Assembly: GCF_025152745.1 (NCBI RefSeq)
Contig: NZ_CP104040.1
Span: 3,410,001-3,474,000 of the forward strand
Reading direction: 5' to 3'
From: Rhizobium sp. WSM4643
GTDB taxonomy: Bacteria > Pseudomonadota > Alphaproteobacteria > Rhizobiales > Rhizobiaceae
Length of the DNA stretch: 64,000 nt
Below, one piece after another: positions 1 to 6,569 of this stretch. Every line of letters begins with the position of its first letter. Position 1 is the stretch's first letter. Both the position numbers and the translations under genes were made by a program. The notes under the pieces are model-generated. The model saw only the letters and a list, made by a program, of their open reading frames with translations, was not told the DNA's origin and made no database searches.

Positions 1-173
1 GCACCTTCCATGCCGGAATCGACGATCAGATATTCCGGCAGCTCCGCCTGGCAGCGCTGCAGCGCCTCGCCGGCGTTGGAAGCTTCGCTGACGAGAAAGT
101 CGAGTTCGGAGAGAATGCGCTTGCCGACCTTGCGGACGATGTCCGAATTATCGGTGATCATGAACCTTTGCAT
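1..173 (-). CDS. CheY-like response regulator receiver protein (3' part outside window)
   Basis: The minus strand reads an ATG at 173 into a receiver-domain N-terminus: MQRFMITDNSDIVRKVGKRI, then ELDFLVSEASNAGEALQRC and a phospho-acceptor-like segment LIVDSGMEG. Only about 57 residues are present because the gene runs off the left edge. In the usual DD...D pattern, the acidic pocket is represented by the Asp of ITDNSD and the phospho-acceptor by the Asp of LIVDSGM. The gene lies 120 bp downstream of chpT on the same strand, so it is a plausible partner in the same phosphorelay, although ChpT's established partners in alphaproteobacteria are CtrA and CpdR. No output domain can be seen. Confidence 0.75.
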   Translation of the reverse strand, partial: MQRFMITDNSDIVRKVGKRILSELDFLVSEASNAGEALQRCQAELPEYLIVDSGMEG

Positions 174-293
174 GGCCGCTCCTTTGCCCCCGCATTCGTC
201 GTAGCAAGAGGCCTCTTACAACCCTGGAGAATAGGTCCATCAGGCTAAGGAATCGTTACCGGACGAGCCCAGGCACGCGTCCGCGCTCCGAAA

Positions 294-941
294 TCAGGCT
301 GCCGCGGCCACCGCCGTGAACACCAGTTCGTCGGCACTGGCGCTGTGCTCAAGCGTCATCCCGCACTCCTGCGCCAGAAGCACGGTGTAATAGGGCTGGA
401 TCGAATGGGCGTCGATCGCCTCCTCGATGGTGCCGGTCGATATCTCGACGAATTTCGGCGGCAAGCGCATCAGTTTGCCTTTGGCCGTGAGCCTGAACCT
501 GGCATCGAACTCGGGATTTTCGAGCGTTACCTCGAGCACGCCGCCGCGCGGAATGGCGGAATAGGCAACGAGGAAGAGGTTGAGCAGCAGCTTGACACGG
601 TTCTTGGCGACGATGGCGCGCGGTCCGTTCCAGATCACTTCGGTCTTCTTCTCGGCGACGGCGAAATCCTTGGCAGCGCGTTCGGCTTCGCCGGTGTCGA
701 TCGAGGCTCCGACGGAACCCGATGCGCCGAAGGCCAGGCGTGCAAACTTCAAGCGGACGGAAGCGTTGAGCGCGCTGGTGCGGATCAGGTCCATCGCATC
801 GGAATCGGCGCCGCCTTCATCCAGGAGTTCCAGGCCGTTGTTGATTGCGCCGACGGGCGAGATAACATCGTGGCAAACGCGGCTGCAAAGAAGCGCGGCC
901 AGATCCGGGCCAGACAGAGTAAGATTTGGGTTCTTGGACAT
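294..941 (-). CDS. chpT: ChpT histidine phosphotransferase
   Basis: Protein of 215 aa matching the ChpT/DUF2328 family. This protein passes phosphate from the hybrid kinase CckA to CtrA and CpdR in the alphaproteobacterial cell-cycle relay and acts in the cytoplasm as a dimer. The H-box LLCSRVCHDVISPVGAINNG is at residues 18-37, with the phospho-accepting His at about position 24. It is followed by a degenerate HATPase-like C-terminal half that ends in GMTLEHS and an Ala-rich tail. I chose the second of two adjacent ATGs (944 and 941) because AGGAG is 6 nt upstream. The long ORF opposite this gene is an antisense shadow. It is divergent from eipA and upstream of a receiver protein on the same strand. 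Confidence 0.88.
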   Translation of the reverse strand: MSKNPNLTLSGPDLAALLCSRVCHDVISPVGAINNGLELLDEGGADSDAMDLIRTSALNASVRLKFARLAFGASGSVGASIDTGEAERAAKDFAVAEKKTEVIWNGPRAIVAKNRVKLLLNLFLVAYSAIPRGGVLEVTLENPEFDARFRLTAKGKLMRLPPKFVEISTGTIEEAIDAHSIQPYYTVLLAQECGMTLEHSASADELVFTAVAAAA

Positions 942-1135
942 CATCGTCTCCTGAGGGGCGGCAATTTCATCGCGCCCGGAATATGCTTCATCAAAATTGC
1001 GCGAAGTTTGCGATCGTACTCGGCGCCATAATGACACCATATTTGGTAAACCGATTGTTAAGATCATCGGGGCAAAATGCACCAATCGCCGCGAGCGGTT
1101 GCCCGCTCCAAGCCAAACGACGAACGGATGACACC

Positions 1136-1723
1136 ATGCGCCTTCGATTTCCGCACCGATTCATCGGCTTCTTCAGGTTGCTTTCGGCCCTCGTCTTCTC
1201 CTCGCTGATGGTTGCCGGGCCGGCCACCGCCCAGGACAACGGCCAGTACACGATTCAGGAAATCGTCGACGCCGGCCACTCCTTCTTCGGTTCCGCCAGC
1301 GGCGGACTTGCCAAGGTCGTCGAGAGTGCGTTCCAGAAATACGGCCTGCCAAACGGATATATCCTCGGACAGGAAGGCGGCGGCGCCTTCATCGCCGGTC
1401 TTACCTATGGCGAAGGCCAGCTGAACACCAAGAACGCTGGTGAACATAATCTCTACTGGCAGGGACCTTCGCTCGGTCTCGATTACGGTGGCCAGGGCTC
1501 GCGCGTGATGATGCTGGTCTACGACCTGCCCTCCGTCAACGGCATCTATGCGCGCTTCGGCGGCGTCAGCGGCTCGGCCTATGTGATCGCCGGCTTCGGT
1601 ATGACCTTGCTCAAGAACAACGACGTGCTGGTCGTGCCGATCCGCACCGGCGTCGGCGCCCGCCTGGGCATCAATGTCGGCTATCTCAAGATCACCCAGG
1701 CGCCGACCTGGAACCCTTTCTGA
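1136..1723 (+). CDS. eipA: EipA-like periplasmic envelope integrity protein (DUF1134)
   Basis: Protein of 195 aa. A signal peptide covers about residues 1-32 (basic MRLRFPHRF, then a hydrophobic stretch, with likely cleavage after ATA of GPATAQ). The mature part begins YTIQEIVDAGHSFFGSASGG and is rich in Gly, as in the DUF1134 family. EipA of Brucella is a periplasmic beta-barrel-like protein needed for cell envelope integrity, and homologues are conserved across Rhizobiales and Caulobacter. The ORF extends further upstream, but the extension is unlike protein, and ATG 1136 gives a proper signal sequence. It is divergent from chpT, with about 190 bp between starts. Confidence 0.82.
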   Translation: MRLRFPHRFIGFFRLLSALVFSSLMVAGPATAQDNGQYTIQEIVDAGHSFFGSASGGLAKVVESAFQKYGLPNGYILGQEGGGAFIAGLTYGEGQLNTKNAGEHNLYWQGPSLGLDYGGQGSRVMMLVYDLPSVNGIYARFGGVSGSAYVIAGFGMTLLKNNDVLVVPIRTGVGARLGINVGYLKITQAPTWNPF

Positions 1724-1839
1724 GGCCGCAAAGCCACCGGAATCTGCCGCCGCTCACACCGGCGGCCTTGCCATGCGTGTCATGCGTGCTTAATTATCGC
1801 GGCTGACGCCGTATCAACCTTCTTACCGATGGCCGCGCC

Positions 1840-3000
1840 GTGATCGAATATGCTCTTTTGTTCGGATTGGGCTTCCTGACCGCGGCCTTCCTTGTCTTTT
1901 TGGTCTCGCCCGCCGTTCACCGCCGCATTGTCTGGTATACCGAGAACCGGCTGAAAGCGACGATGCCGCTGAGCCCTCAGGAGGTTCGCGCCCAGAAGGA
2001 TATGGTGCGTGCGCTCTACGCCGCCGAAAATGCCCGCACGGCCCAGGATCTTCTGCGTGAGCGCGAGAAATCCCTGTCGCTCCAGCTTCGTCATGACGCA
2101 CTCGCCGTCGATGCCGGCAGGCTTGCCGCCGAGATCGGCGAATTGCAGACCCAGATCGGCGAGATGCATGTCGAGGCCGCCGACCAGCGCTCGCATCTGC
2201 GCAAGGACGAGAACTATATCAGCCAGTTGAAGACCAACCTGCATATTGCCGAGCAGTCCGCTGCCAGCAAGGAGAGCGAACTGGCGACGATGCGGACGCG
2301 GCTGAGCAAACTCGGTGAACAGGTCGATGGGCTGAGGATCGACCTGGCTGCGCGCGAAACCGAGGCAGAGAGCCTGAAATTCCGCGTCAACGCGCTGCGT
2401 GATGAACGCGATACCCTGCGTCAGGATGTCAACTTGCTGCAGAAGCGCGCCAAGGATGCCGAACAGAAACTGATGCAACAGCAGCATATGGTGATCCGCC
2501 TGGAGGATAAGGCCGCGCGCGAGAGCGCTTCCGCCACCGAAAAGGAAACTCTGGTCGTTCGCCGCCAGCAGGAGATCGCCAAATTGAAGGAGCAGTTGAA
2601 GGCCGCTAACGCAGAGATCCGCAAGGTCAACCGGGTATTGCGCGACGCCGGCCTTGCCGGCATGGTCGCGGAGCTGCCGGCGGAAATGATGGCCGAAGAC
2701 ACGACCGCATCCGCGCTCAACACCGCCGCCATGACGGCCGAGATGGCCGAGGATGTCCGCAAGCGCAGCGCCGCCCTTGCCGAGCGCCTGCAAAAGGCAA
2801 AGGCCGTAACCGGGCGCGATGGCGCGATCCGCGAGGAGATCGCCTCGATCGCCGCCAATATGGTGGCGCTGACCGCACTCAACGAGGGGCCTTCCTCGCC
2901 GATCCGCACGCTGCTCGCAGATGCCGCGGAAAAGAACCCCAACGATCGCGTCAGCCTTGCCGACAGAGCGGCGGCGATCATCGCCGATCCCCCGCGCTGA
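1840..3000 (+). CDS. Membrane-anchored coiled-coil protein, function unknown
   Basis: Protein of 386 aa starting at GTG 1840. One N-terminal transmembrane helix (about residues 4-24, YALLFGLGFLTAAFLVFLVS) is followed by a basic stretch. A long heptad-type region (about 45-265), rich in Glu, Lys, Gln and Leu with no helix breakers, predicts an extended coiled coil. A charged Ala-rich tail (about 270-386) follows. This layout resembles envelope or cell-division scaffolds, but I recognise no named family. It runs toward the methyltransferase gene, with a hairpin between them. There is no in-frame ATG before the helix, which supports the GTG start. Confidence 0.75.
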   Translation: MIEYALLFGLGFLTAAFLVFLVSPAVHRRIVWYTENRLKATMPLSPQEVRAQKDMVRALYAAENARTAQDLLREREKSLSLQLRHDALAVDAGRLAAEIGELQTQIGEMHVEAADQRSHLRKDENYISQLKTNLHIAEQSAASKESELATMRTRLSKLGEQVDGLRIDLAARETEAESLKFRVNALRDERDTLRQDVNLLQKRAKDAEQKLMQQQHMVIRLEDKAARESASATEKETLVVRRQQEIAKLKEQLKAANAEIRKVNRVLRDAGLAGMVAELPAEMMAEDTTASALNTAAMTAEMAEDVRKRSAALAERLQKAKAVTGRDGAIREEIASIAANMVALTALNEGPSSPIRTLLADAAEKNPNDRVSLADRAAAIIADPPR

Positions 3001-3063
3001 CGCCTTAGCGCGGCGCGCGTCGGATAGGACGAGCGGCGCGCCATCATTTTGAATTGGCATAAT

Positions 3064-3089
3064 CCCAAAAATCGATTCCGACTTTCGGG
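3064..3089. terminator. Palindrome between convergent genes, possible bidirectional terminator
   Basis: Imperfect inverted repeat: arms 3064-3074 and 3079-3089 pair at 9 of 11 positions around a 4-nt ATTC loop, with an A run on one arm and a T run on the other. It lies between the convergent genes ending at 3000 and 3107. The core (AAATCGATTCCGA) resembles a short palindrome that I believe is common between Rhizobium genes, so it could also be a dispersed repeat. It is followed by a short direct repeat of GCTAAATCC. Confidence 0.4.
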
Positions 3090-3106
3090 CGTATAGGCTA
3101 AATCCG

Positions 3107-3931
3107 CTAAATCCGCCCCATCGCGGAGGCCATGGAAAACAGCGCGATCCCCGTCGCCGTCGCGGCATTGAGACTGTCGAGTTCCTCCGACTGTGGAATG
3201 CGCGCGCTCCGGAACCGCTCAAGCAGCGCCTCCGGCAACCCCTCGCCCTCGGTGCCGACGACGAGCGCCATCCGCGTCGAGGCCGGAATGGCGCGGATAT
3301 CGGTCTTGCCGTGCGGCGAAAGCGTCCAGATGGCAAAGCCCCGTTCGGCAAGCGCCAGGAGCACATCCAAGGCCTTGCCGCCACGCCGATGCGGAACACT
3401 CAGCACCGAACCGACCGAGACACGCAGCGCCTTGCGGTAGAGTGGATCACAGGAGGTTTCGTCGAGCAGCACCGCGTCCGCTTGGAAGGCGGCCGCATTG
3501 CGGAACATCGAGCCGGCATTGTCGTGATTGGAAATGCCGCAACCGACAAGCACCAGCGCGCGTTCCGGCAGCGCGTCGAGAAGTGCCGCCTCGCCGCGAT
3601 CCTCCCGCCGGCCGAGCGCGAGAACGCCGCGGTGCAGGTGGAAACCGACGACGCCGTCGAGCACATCAGACCCGGCGACATAGACCGGCACGTCGGCCGG
3701 AAACCGCTCCAGGACGGGCAGGACGCCCTCGACACGATTGCGCAGCAGCAGGATCTTCTCGGCGAAAAAGCCGCGGCCTGCCGCATGCGCCTCGGCGAGC
3801 ATGCGCAGCACGACGGTGCCCTCGGCGATGAAGCGGTTCTCTCGGCCCGTCAGGTCGCGCTCGCGGATCGCGCGGAATTCAGCGACGCGTGGATCGTCGG
3901 CGCTGTTGATGTCGATCGGAACGGCGGCCAT
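3107..3931 (-). CDS. TrmH/SpoU-family RNA 2'-O-methyltransferase
   Basis: Protein of 274 aa of the SPOUT (TrmH/SpoU) class, which transfers a methyl group from AdoMet to a ribose 2'-OH of tRNA or rRNA. The N-terminal substrate-binding part contains GRENRFIAEGTVVLRMLAEA. The catalytic part carries motif 1 (ISNHDNAGSMFRNAAAF), motif 2 (MALVVGTEGEGLPEALL) and motif 3 (IPQSEELDSLNAATATGIALF), the deep-knot AdoMet site. Start ATG 3931 lies 7 nt after the stop of the small membrane protein gene, so the two are probably co-transcribed. The upstream extension of the ORF overlaps that gene and is not protein-like. The RNA target cannot be told from sequence. Confidence 0.85.
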   Translation of the reverse strand: MAAVPIDINSADDPRVAEFRAIRERDLTGRENRFIAEGTVVLRMLAEAHAAGRGFFAEKILLLRNRVEGVLPVLERFPADVPVYVAGSDVLDGVVGFHLHRGVLALGRREDRGEAALLDALPERALVLVGCGISNHDNAGSMFRNAAAFQADAVLLDETSCDPLYRKALRVSVGSVLSVPHRRGGKALDVLLALAERGFAIWTLSPHGKTDIRAIPASTRMALVVGTEGEGLPEALLERFRSARIPQSEELDSLNAATATGIALFSMASAMGRI

Positions 3932-3938
3932 GCCGGTT

Positions 3939-4325
3939 TCAATTGCCCGCGACAGTGACGTCGGCAACCGTCCGGCCGGTCCTGAGATCGTAAACCAGCG
4001 CCTTGCTCTTGCCCTCGGCCGTTTCGCCGTAGAACAGGATCTGCCCTGATGAAAACGAGGTGGACTGCACCTTGAAGCCGAGCGGCAGGGAAACGGTCGC
4101 CGCAAGCGGCGCATCCGAGGGTACGCCGGAGGCGGCAACAGCGGACGCCGTCTCCTTCGGTTCGCTGTGCATCACCTTGTAGACAACCGCGCCGAAGACC
4201 GCCATAAGGCTCACGAACATGATGGCGCCGGAAACGATCTGCAGGCGGACCATCTTGCGCCGGACACTTTCCATCGCCGGATCAAGGGGCTTCTCTTCCT
4301 GGTCGTCTGGCTCGATTGCTGTCAT
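3939..4325 (-). CDS. Small single-pass membrane protein, function unknown
   Basis: Protein of 128 aa. An acidic cytoplasmic N-terminus (TAIEPDDQEEKPLDP) is followed by a basic patch and one transmembrane helix at about residues 30-50 (IVSGAIMFVSLMAVFGAVVY). The C-terminal domain of about 75 residues ends with a beta-rich LVYDLRTGRTVADVTVAG. I do not recognise a characterised family, but the arrangement next to the SpoU methyltransferase and divergent from an RluA synthase is conserved-looking. The stop is 7 nt before the methyltransferase start, indicating an operon. Confidence 0.7.
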   Translation of the reverse strand: MTAIEPDDQEEKPLDPAMESVRRKMVRLQIVSGAIMFVSLMAVFGAVVYKVMHSEPKETASAVAASGVPSDAPLAATVSLPLGFKVQSTSFSSGQILFYGETAEGKSKALVYDLRTGRTVADVTVAGN

Positions 4326-4366
4326 CTGTGCATCCCGTTCTAAAAATACGTCGGAGAAGAAGCGTC

Positions 4367-5392
4367 TTGAGCGACCCCTTTAAACAAGCAGCCGGCAATA
4401 GAAAAGTCCTGACCGCCGATGAAACTGCCGAAGGCCGGTTGGACGCCTGGCTGACGGCGCAAGTCGGCGAGGAATTTTCGCGCAGCCGCATCAAGGCGTT
4501 GATCAAGGACGGCCAGGTTTTTCTGCGCGGCGAACCCGTTACCGACCCGCAGCGCAAGGTGCGCACCGGCGACAATTTCGAACTCACGCTGCCCGAGCCG
4601 GAAGACCCGACGCCGCAGGGCGAGGACATCCCGCTCGATATCCTCCATGAGGACGACGATGTCATCGTCATCTCCAAGCCTTCCGGTCTCGTCGTCCATC
4701 CCGGCGCCGGCAACTGGACGGGGACACTGGTCAACGCGCTGATCCACCATTGCAGCGATACGCTCTCCGGCATCGGCGGCGTGCGCCGCCCCGGCATCGT
4801 CCACCGTCTTGACAAGGACACGACAGGCGTGATGGTCGTCGCCAAGAACGACATCGCTCATCGTCACCTGTCGCTGCAATTTGCCGACCATGGCCGCACC
4901 ATGCCGCTGGAGCGGGCCTATCAGGCAATCGTCTGGGGCCGGCCCCGCACGCTGTCGGGCACGGTCGACGCGCCGCTCGGCCGCGCCACCGGCGACCGCA
5001 CGCGCCGCGCCGTCAAGCGCCCCGACAGTCAGGACGCCGACGAGGCGATCACGCACTACCAGGTGATCGAGCGCTTCCATGAGAAGCCGGACGCAACCGC
5101 GTTCGCCTCGCTGGTCGAGTGCCGCCTCGAAACCGGCCGCACCCACCAGATCCGTGTCCATATGGCCCATATCGGCCATCCGCTGCTCGGCGACGCGGTT
5201 TACGGCGCCGGCTTCAAGACCAAGGCCAATCTCCTGCCGGAAGGGATCCGCAAGGTCGTCAACGGTTTTGGCCGCCAGGCGCTGCATGCCTTCATGCTGC
5301 AGTTCGAGCATCCCCGCACCGGCGAAATCATGCATTTCGAAGTGCCGCTGCCGGATGATATGGTCGAACTGATCGAGGCGCTGCGCCAATAA
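4367..5392 (+). CDS. RluA-family 23S rRNA pseudouridine synthase
   Basis: Protein of 341 aa from TTG 4367. It isomerises uridine to pseudouridine in rRNA. An S4-type RNA-binding domain is N-terminal (GRLDAWLTAQVGEEFSRSRIKALIKDGQV). The RluA catalytic domain follows, with the invariant motif HRLDKDTTGV whose Asp is the nucleophile, and later RLETGRTHQIRVHMAHIGHP and GDAVYG. The architecture and length fit RluD/RluC. TTG 4367 has GGAGAAG about 10 nt upstream. The alternative ATG at 4316 would overlap the divergent small membrane protein gene, so I prefer the TTG. It precedes rpoH but has its own intergenic gap. Confidence 0.88.
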   Translation: MSDPFKQAAGNRKVLTADETAEGRLDAWLTAQVGEEFSRSRIKALIKDGQVFLRGEPVTDPQRKVRTGDNFELTLPEPEDPTPQGEDIPLDILHEDDDVIVISKPSGLVVHPGAGNWTGTLVNALIHHCSDTLSGIGGVRRPGIVHRLDKDTTGVMVVAKNDIAHRHLSLQFADHGRTMPLERAYQAIVWGRPRTLSGTVDAPLGRATGDRTRRAVKRPDSQDADEAITHYQVIERFHEKPDATAFASLVECRLETGRTHQIRVHMAHIGHPLLGDAVYGAGFKTKANLLPEGIRKVVNGFGRQALHAFMLQFEHPRTGEIMHFEVPLPDDMVELIEALRQ

Positions 5393-5442
5393 AGGCGGCT
5401 CTGAAATGTCGCCTGCCCGCCTCACACCTGCATGAGCGGCAT

Positions 5443-5473
5443 CTTGAACCGCTGTTTCGCCACACTTATCTAT
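5443..5473 (+). promoter_or_regulatory. Candidate rpoH promoter
   Basis: CTTGAA at 5443-5448 is followed by TTATCTATA at 5466-5474, about 110 nt before the rpoH start. TTGAAC with TTATCT or TATCTA (spacing 16-18) fits a housekeeping promoter. CTTGAA is also the -35 core of rhizobial RpoH promoters, which would allow autoregulation. No transcription data, so this is pattern only. Confidence 0.35.
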
Positions 5474-5581
5474 ATATTGACTTAGTGCGGGCTCGAAGAG
5501 AGCCGCACGCCCCGGTTTGCCTTTTTTAACGCGAGGATGCGTTTCCATCGGGAACCGGAATTCACTTTAGGAGGGTGCACT

Positions 5582-6490
5582 ATGGCCCGAAATACCTTGC
5601 CGTCCATCACCGCCGGCGAAGCCGGTCTCAACCGTTACCTCGACGAAATCCGCAAGTTCCCGATGCTGGAGCCGCAGCAAGAATACATGCTCGCAAAGCG
5701 TTATGCCGAGCATGGCGACCGCGACGCTGCCCACAAGCTGGTCACCAGCCATCTTCGCCTCGTCGCGAAGATTGCGATGGGTTATCGCGGCTATGGCCTG
5801 CCGATCGGCGAAGTCGTCTCCGAGGGTAATGTCGGCCTGATGCAGGCCGTCAAGAAGTTTGATGCCGAGCGCGGCTTCCGCCTCGCCACCTATGCCATGT
5901 GGTGGATCAAGGCCTCGATCCAGGAATATATCCTGCGCTCGTGGTCGCTGGTGAAGATGGGCACGACTGCCAACCAGAAGCGTCTGTTCTTCAATCTGCG
6001 CCGGCTGAAGGGACGCATCCAGGCAATTGATGACGGCGATCTGAAGCCGGAGCACGTCTCGGAAATTGCCACTAAGCTAAACGTCTCGGAGGAAGAGGTC
6101 ATTTCGATGAACCGCCGCCTCTCCGGCGACGCCTCGCTGAACGCGCCGATCAAGGCAGCCGAAGGTGATGGCGGCCAGTGGCAGGATTGGCTGGTGGACG
6201 ACCATGACAGCCAGGAAGACGTGCTGATCGAACAGGACGAACTCGAAACTCGCCGGCGCATGCTGGCGAAAGCGATGAGCGTGCTGAACGAGCGTGAACG
6301 CCGCATCTTCGAGGCTCGCCGCCTCGCCGAGGATCCGGTGACCCTGGAAGACCTTTCGACCGAGTTCGACATCAGCCGCGAACGCGTCCGACAGATCGAG
6401 GTTCGCGCCTTCGAAAAGGTGCAGGACGCCGTGCGCAAGGAAGCCCTGGAACGCGCCAAGGCCGTCCGCGTCGTCGAAGCCACGGCATAA
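5582..6490 (+). CDS. rpoH: RNA polymerase heat-shock sigma factor RpoH (sigma-32)
   Basis: Protein of 302 aa. Region 2 is clear (EGNVGLMQAVKKFDAERGFRL at about 81-101 and YAMWWIKASIQEYILRSW at 104-121). The RpoH box is NQKRLFFNLRRLK at residues 131-143, the signature separating RpoH from other group-2/3 sigma factors. Region 4 ends in DISRERVRQIEVRAFEKV, the -35 recognition helix. Start ATG 5582 has a strong AGGAGGG at 5569-5575, so the longer ORF beginning at 5537 is rejected. It directs heat-shock and acid-stress transcription. Rhizobia usually carry two copies, and the sequence matches the RpoH1 type best. It ends in an intrinsic terminator. Confidence 0.95.
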   Translation: MARNTLPSITAGEAGLNRYLDEIRKFPMLEPQQEYMLAKRYAEHGDRDAAHKLVTSHLRLVAKIAMGYRGYGLPIGEVVSEGNVGLMQAVKKFDAERGFRLATYAMWWIKASIQEYILRSWSLVKMGTTANQKRLFFNLRRLKGRIQAIDDGDLKPEHVSEIATKLNVSEEEVISMNRRLSGDASLNAPIKAAEGDGGQWQDWLVDDHDSQEDVLIEQDELETRRRMLAKAMSVLNERERRIFEARRLAEDPVTLEDLSTEFDISRERVRQIEVRAFEKVQDAVRKEALERAKAVRVVEATA

Positions 6491-6512
6491 AACCTGCCGC
6501 ATGATAGAATTG

Positions 6513-6538
6513 AAGGCGGGCCTTGCAGCCCGCCTTTT
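6513..6538 (+). terminator. Intrinsic terminator of rpoH
   Basis: Perfect 7-bp stem: GGCGGGC (6515-6521) and GCCCGCC (6528-6534), a 6-nt loop, then TTTT at 6535-6538, flanked by AA/TT pairs. It lies 23 nt after the rpoH stop, and also downstream of the convergent gene at 6570. Confidence 0.85.
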
Positions 6539-6569
6539 CATTGATCTCTGCTGCACCTGGGAAAAGCCA

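Noticed and set aside
345..1031. Long plus-strand ORF opposite chpT
   Set aside because: It is an antisense shadow of a clearly recognised gene, with low-complexity, family-free translation.
1046..1061. CtrA-like TTAA-N7-TTAA site between chpT and eipA
   Set aside because: The best match is GTAA-N8-TTAA, with one wrong base and the wrong spacing.
1780..3399. 539-residue minus-strand ORF covering the coiled-coil gene
   Set aside because: It overlaps two supported genes, and its translation has no recognisable domain.
5537..5581. Upstream start for rpoH
   Set aside because: AGGAGGG at 5569-5575 and the conserved N-terminus place the start at 5582.
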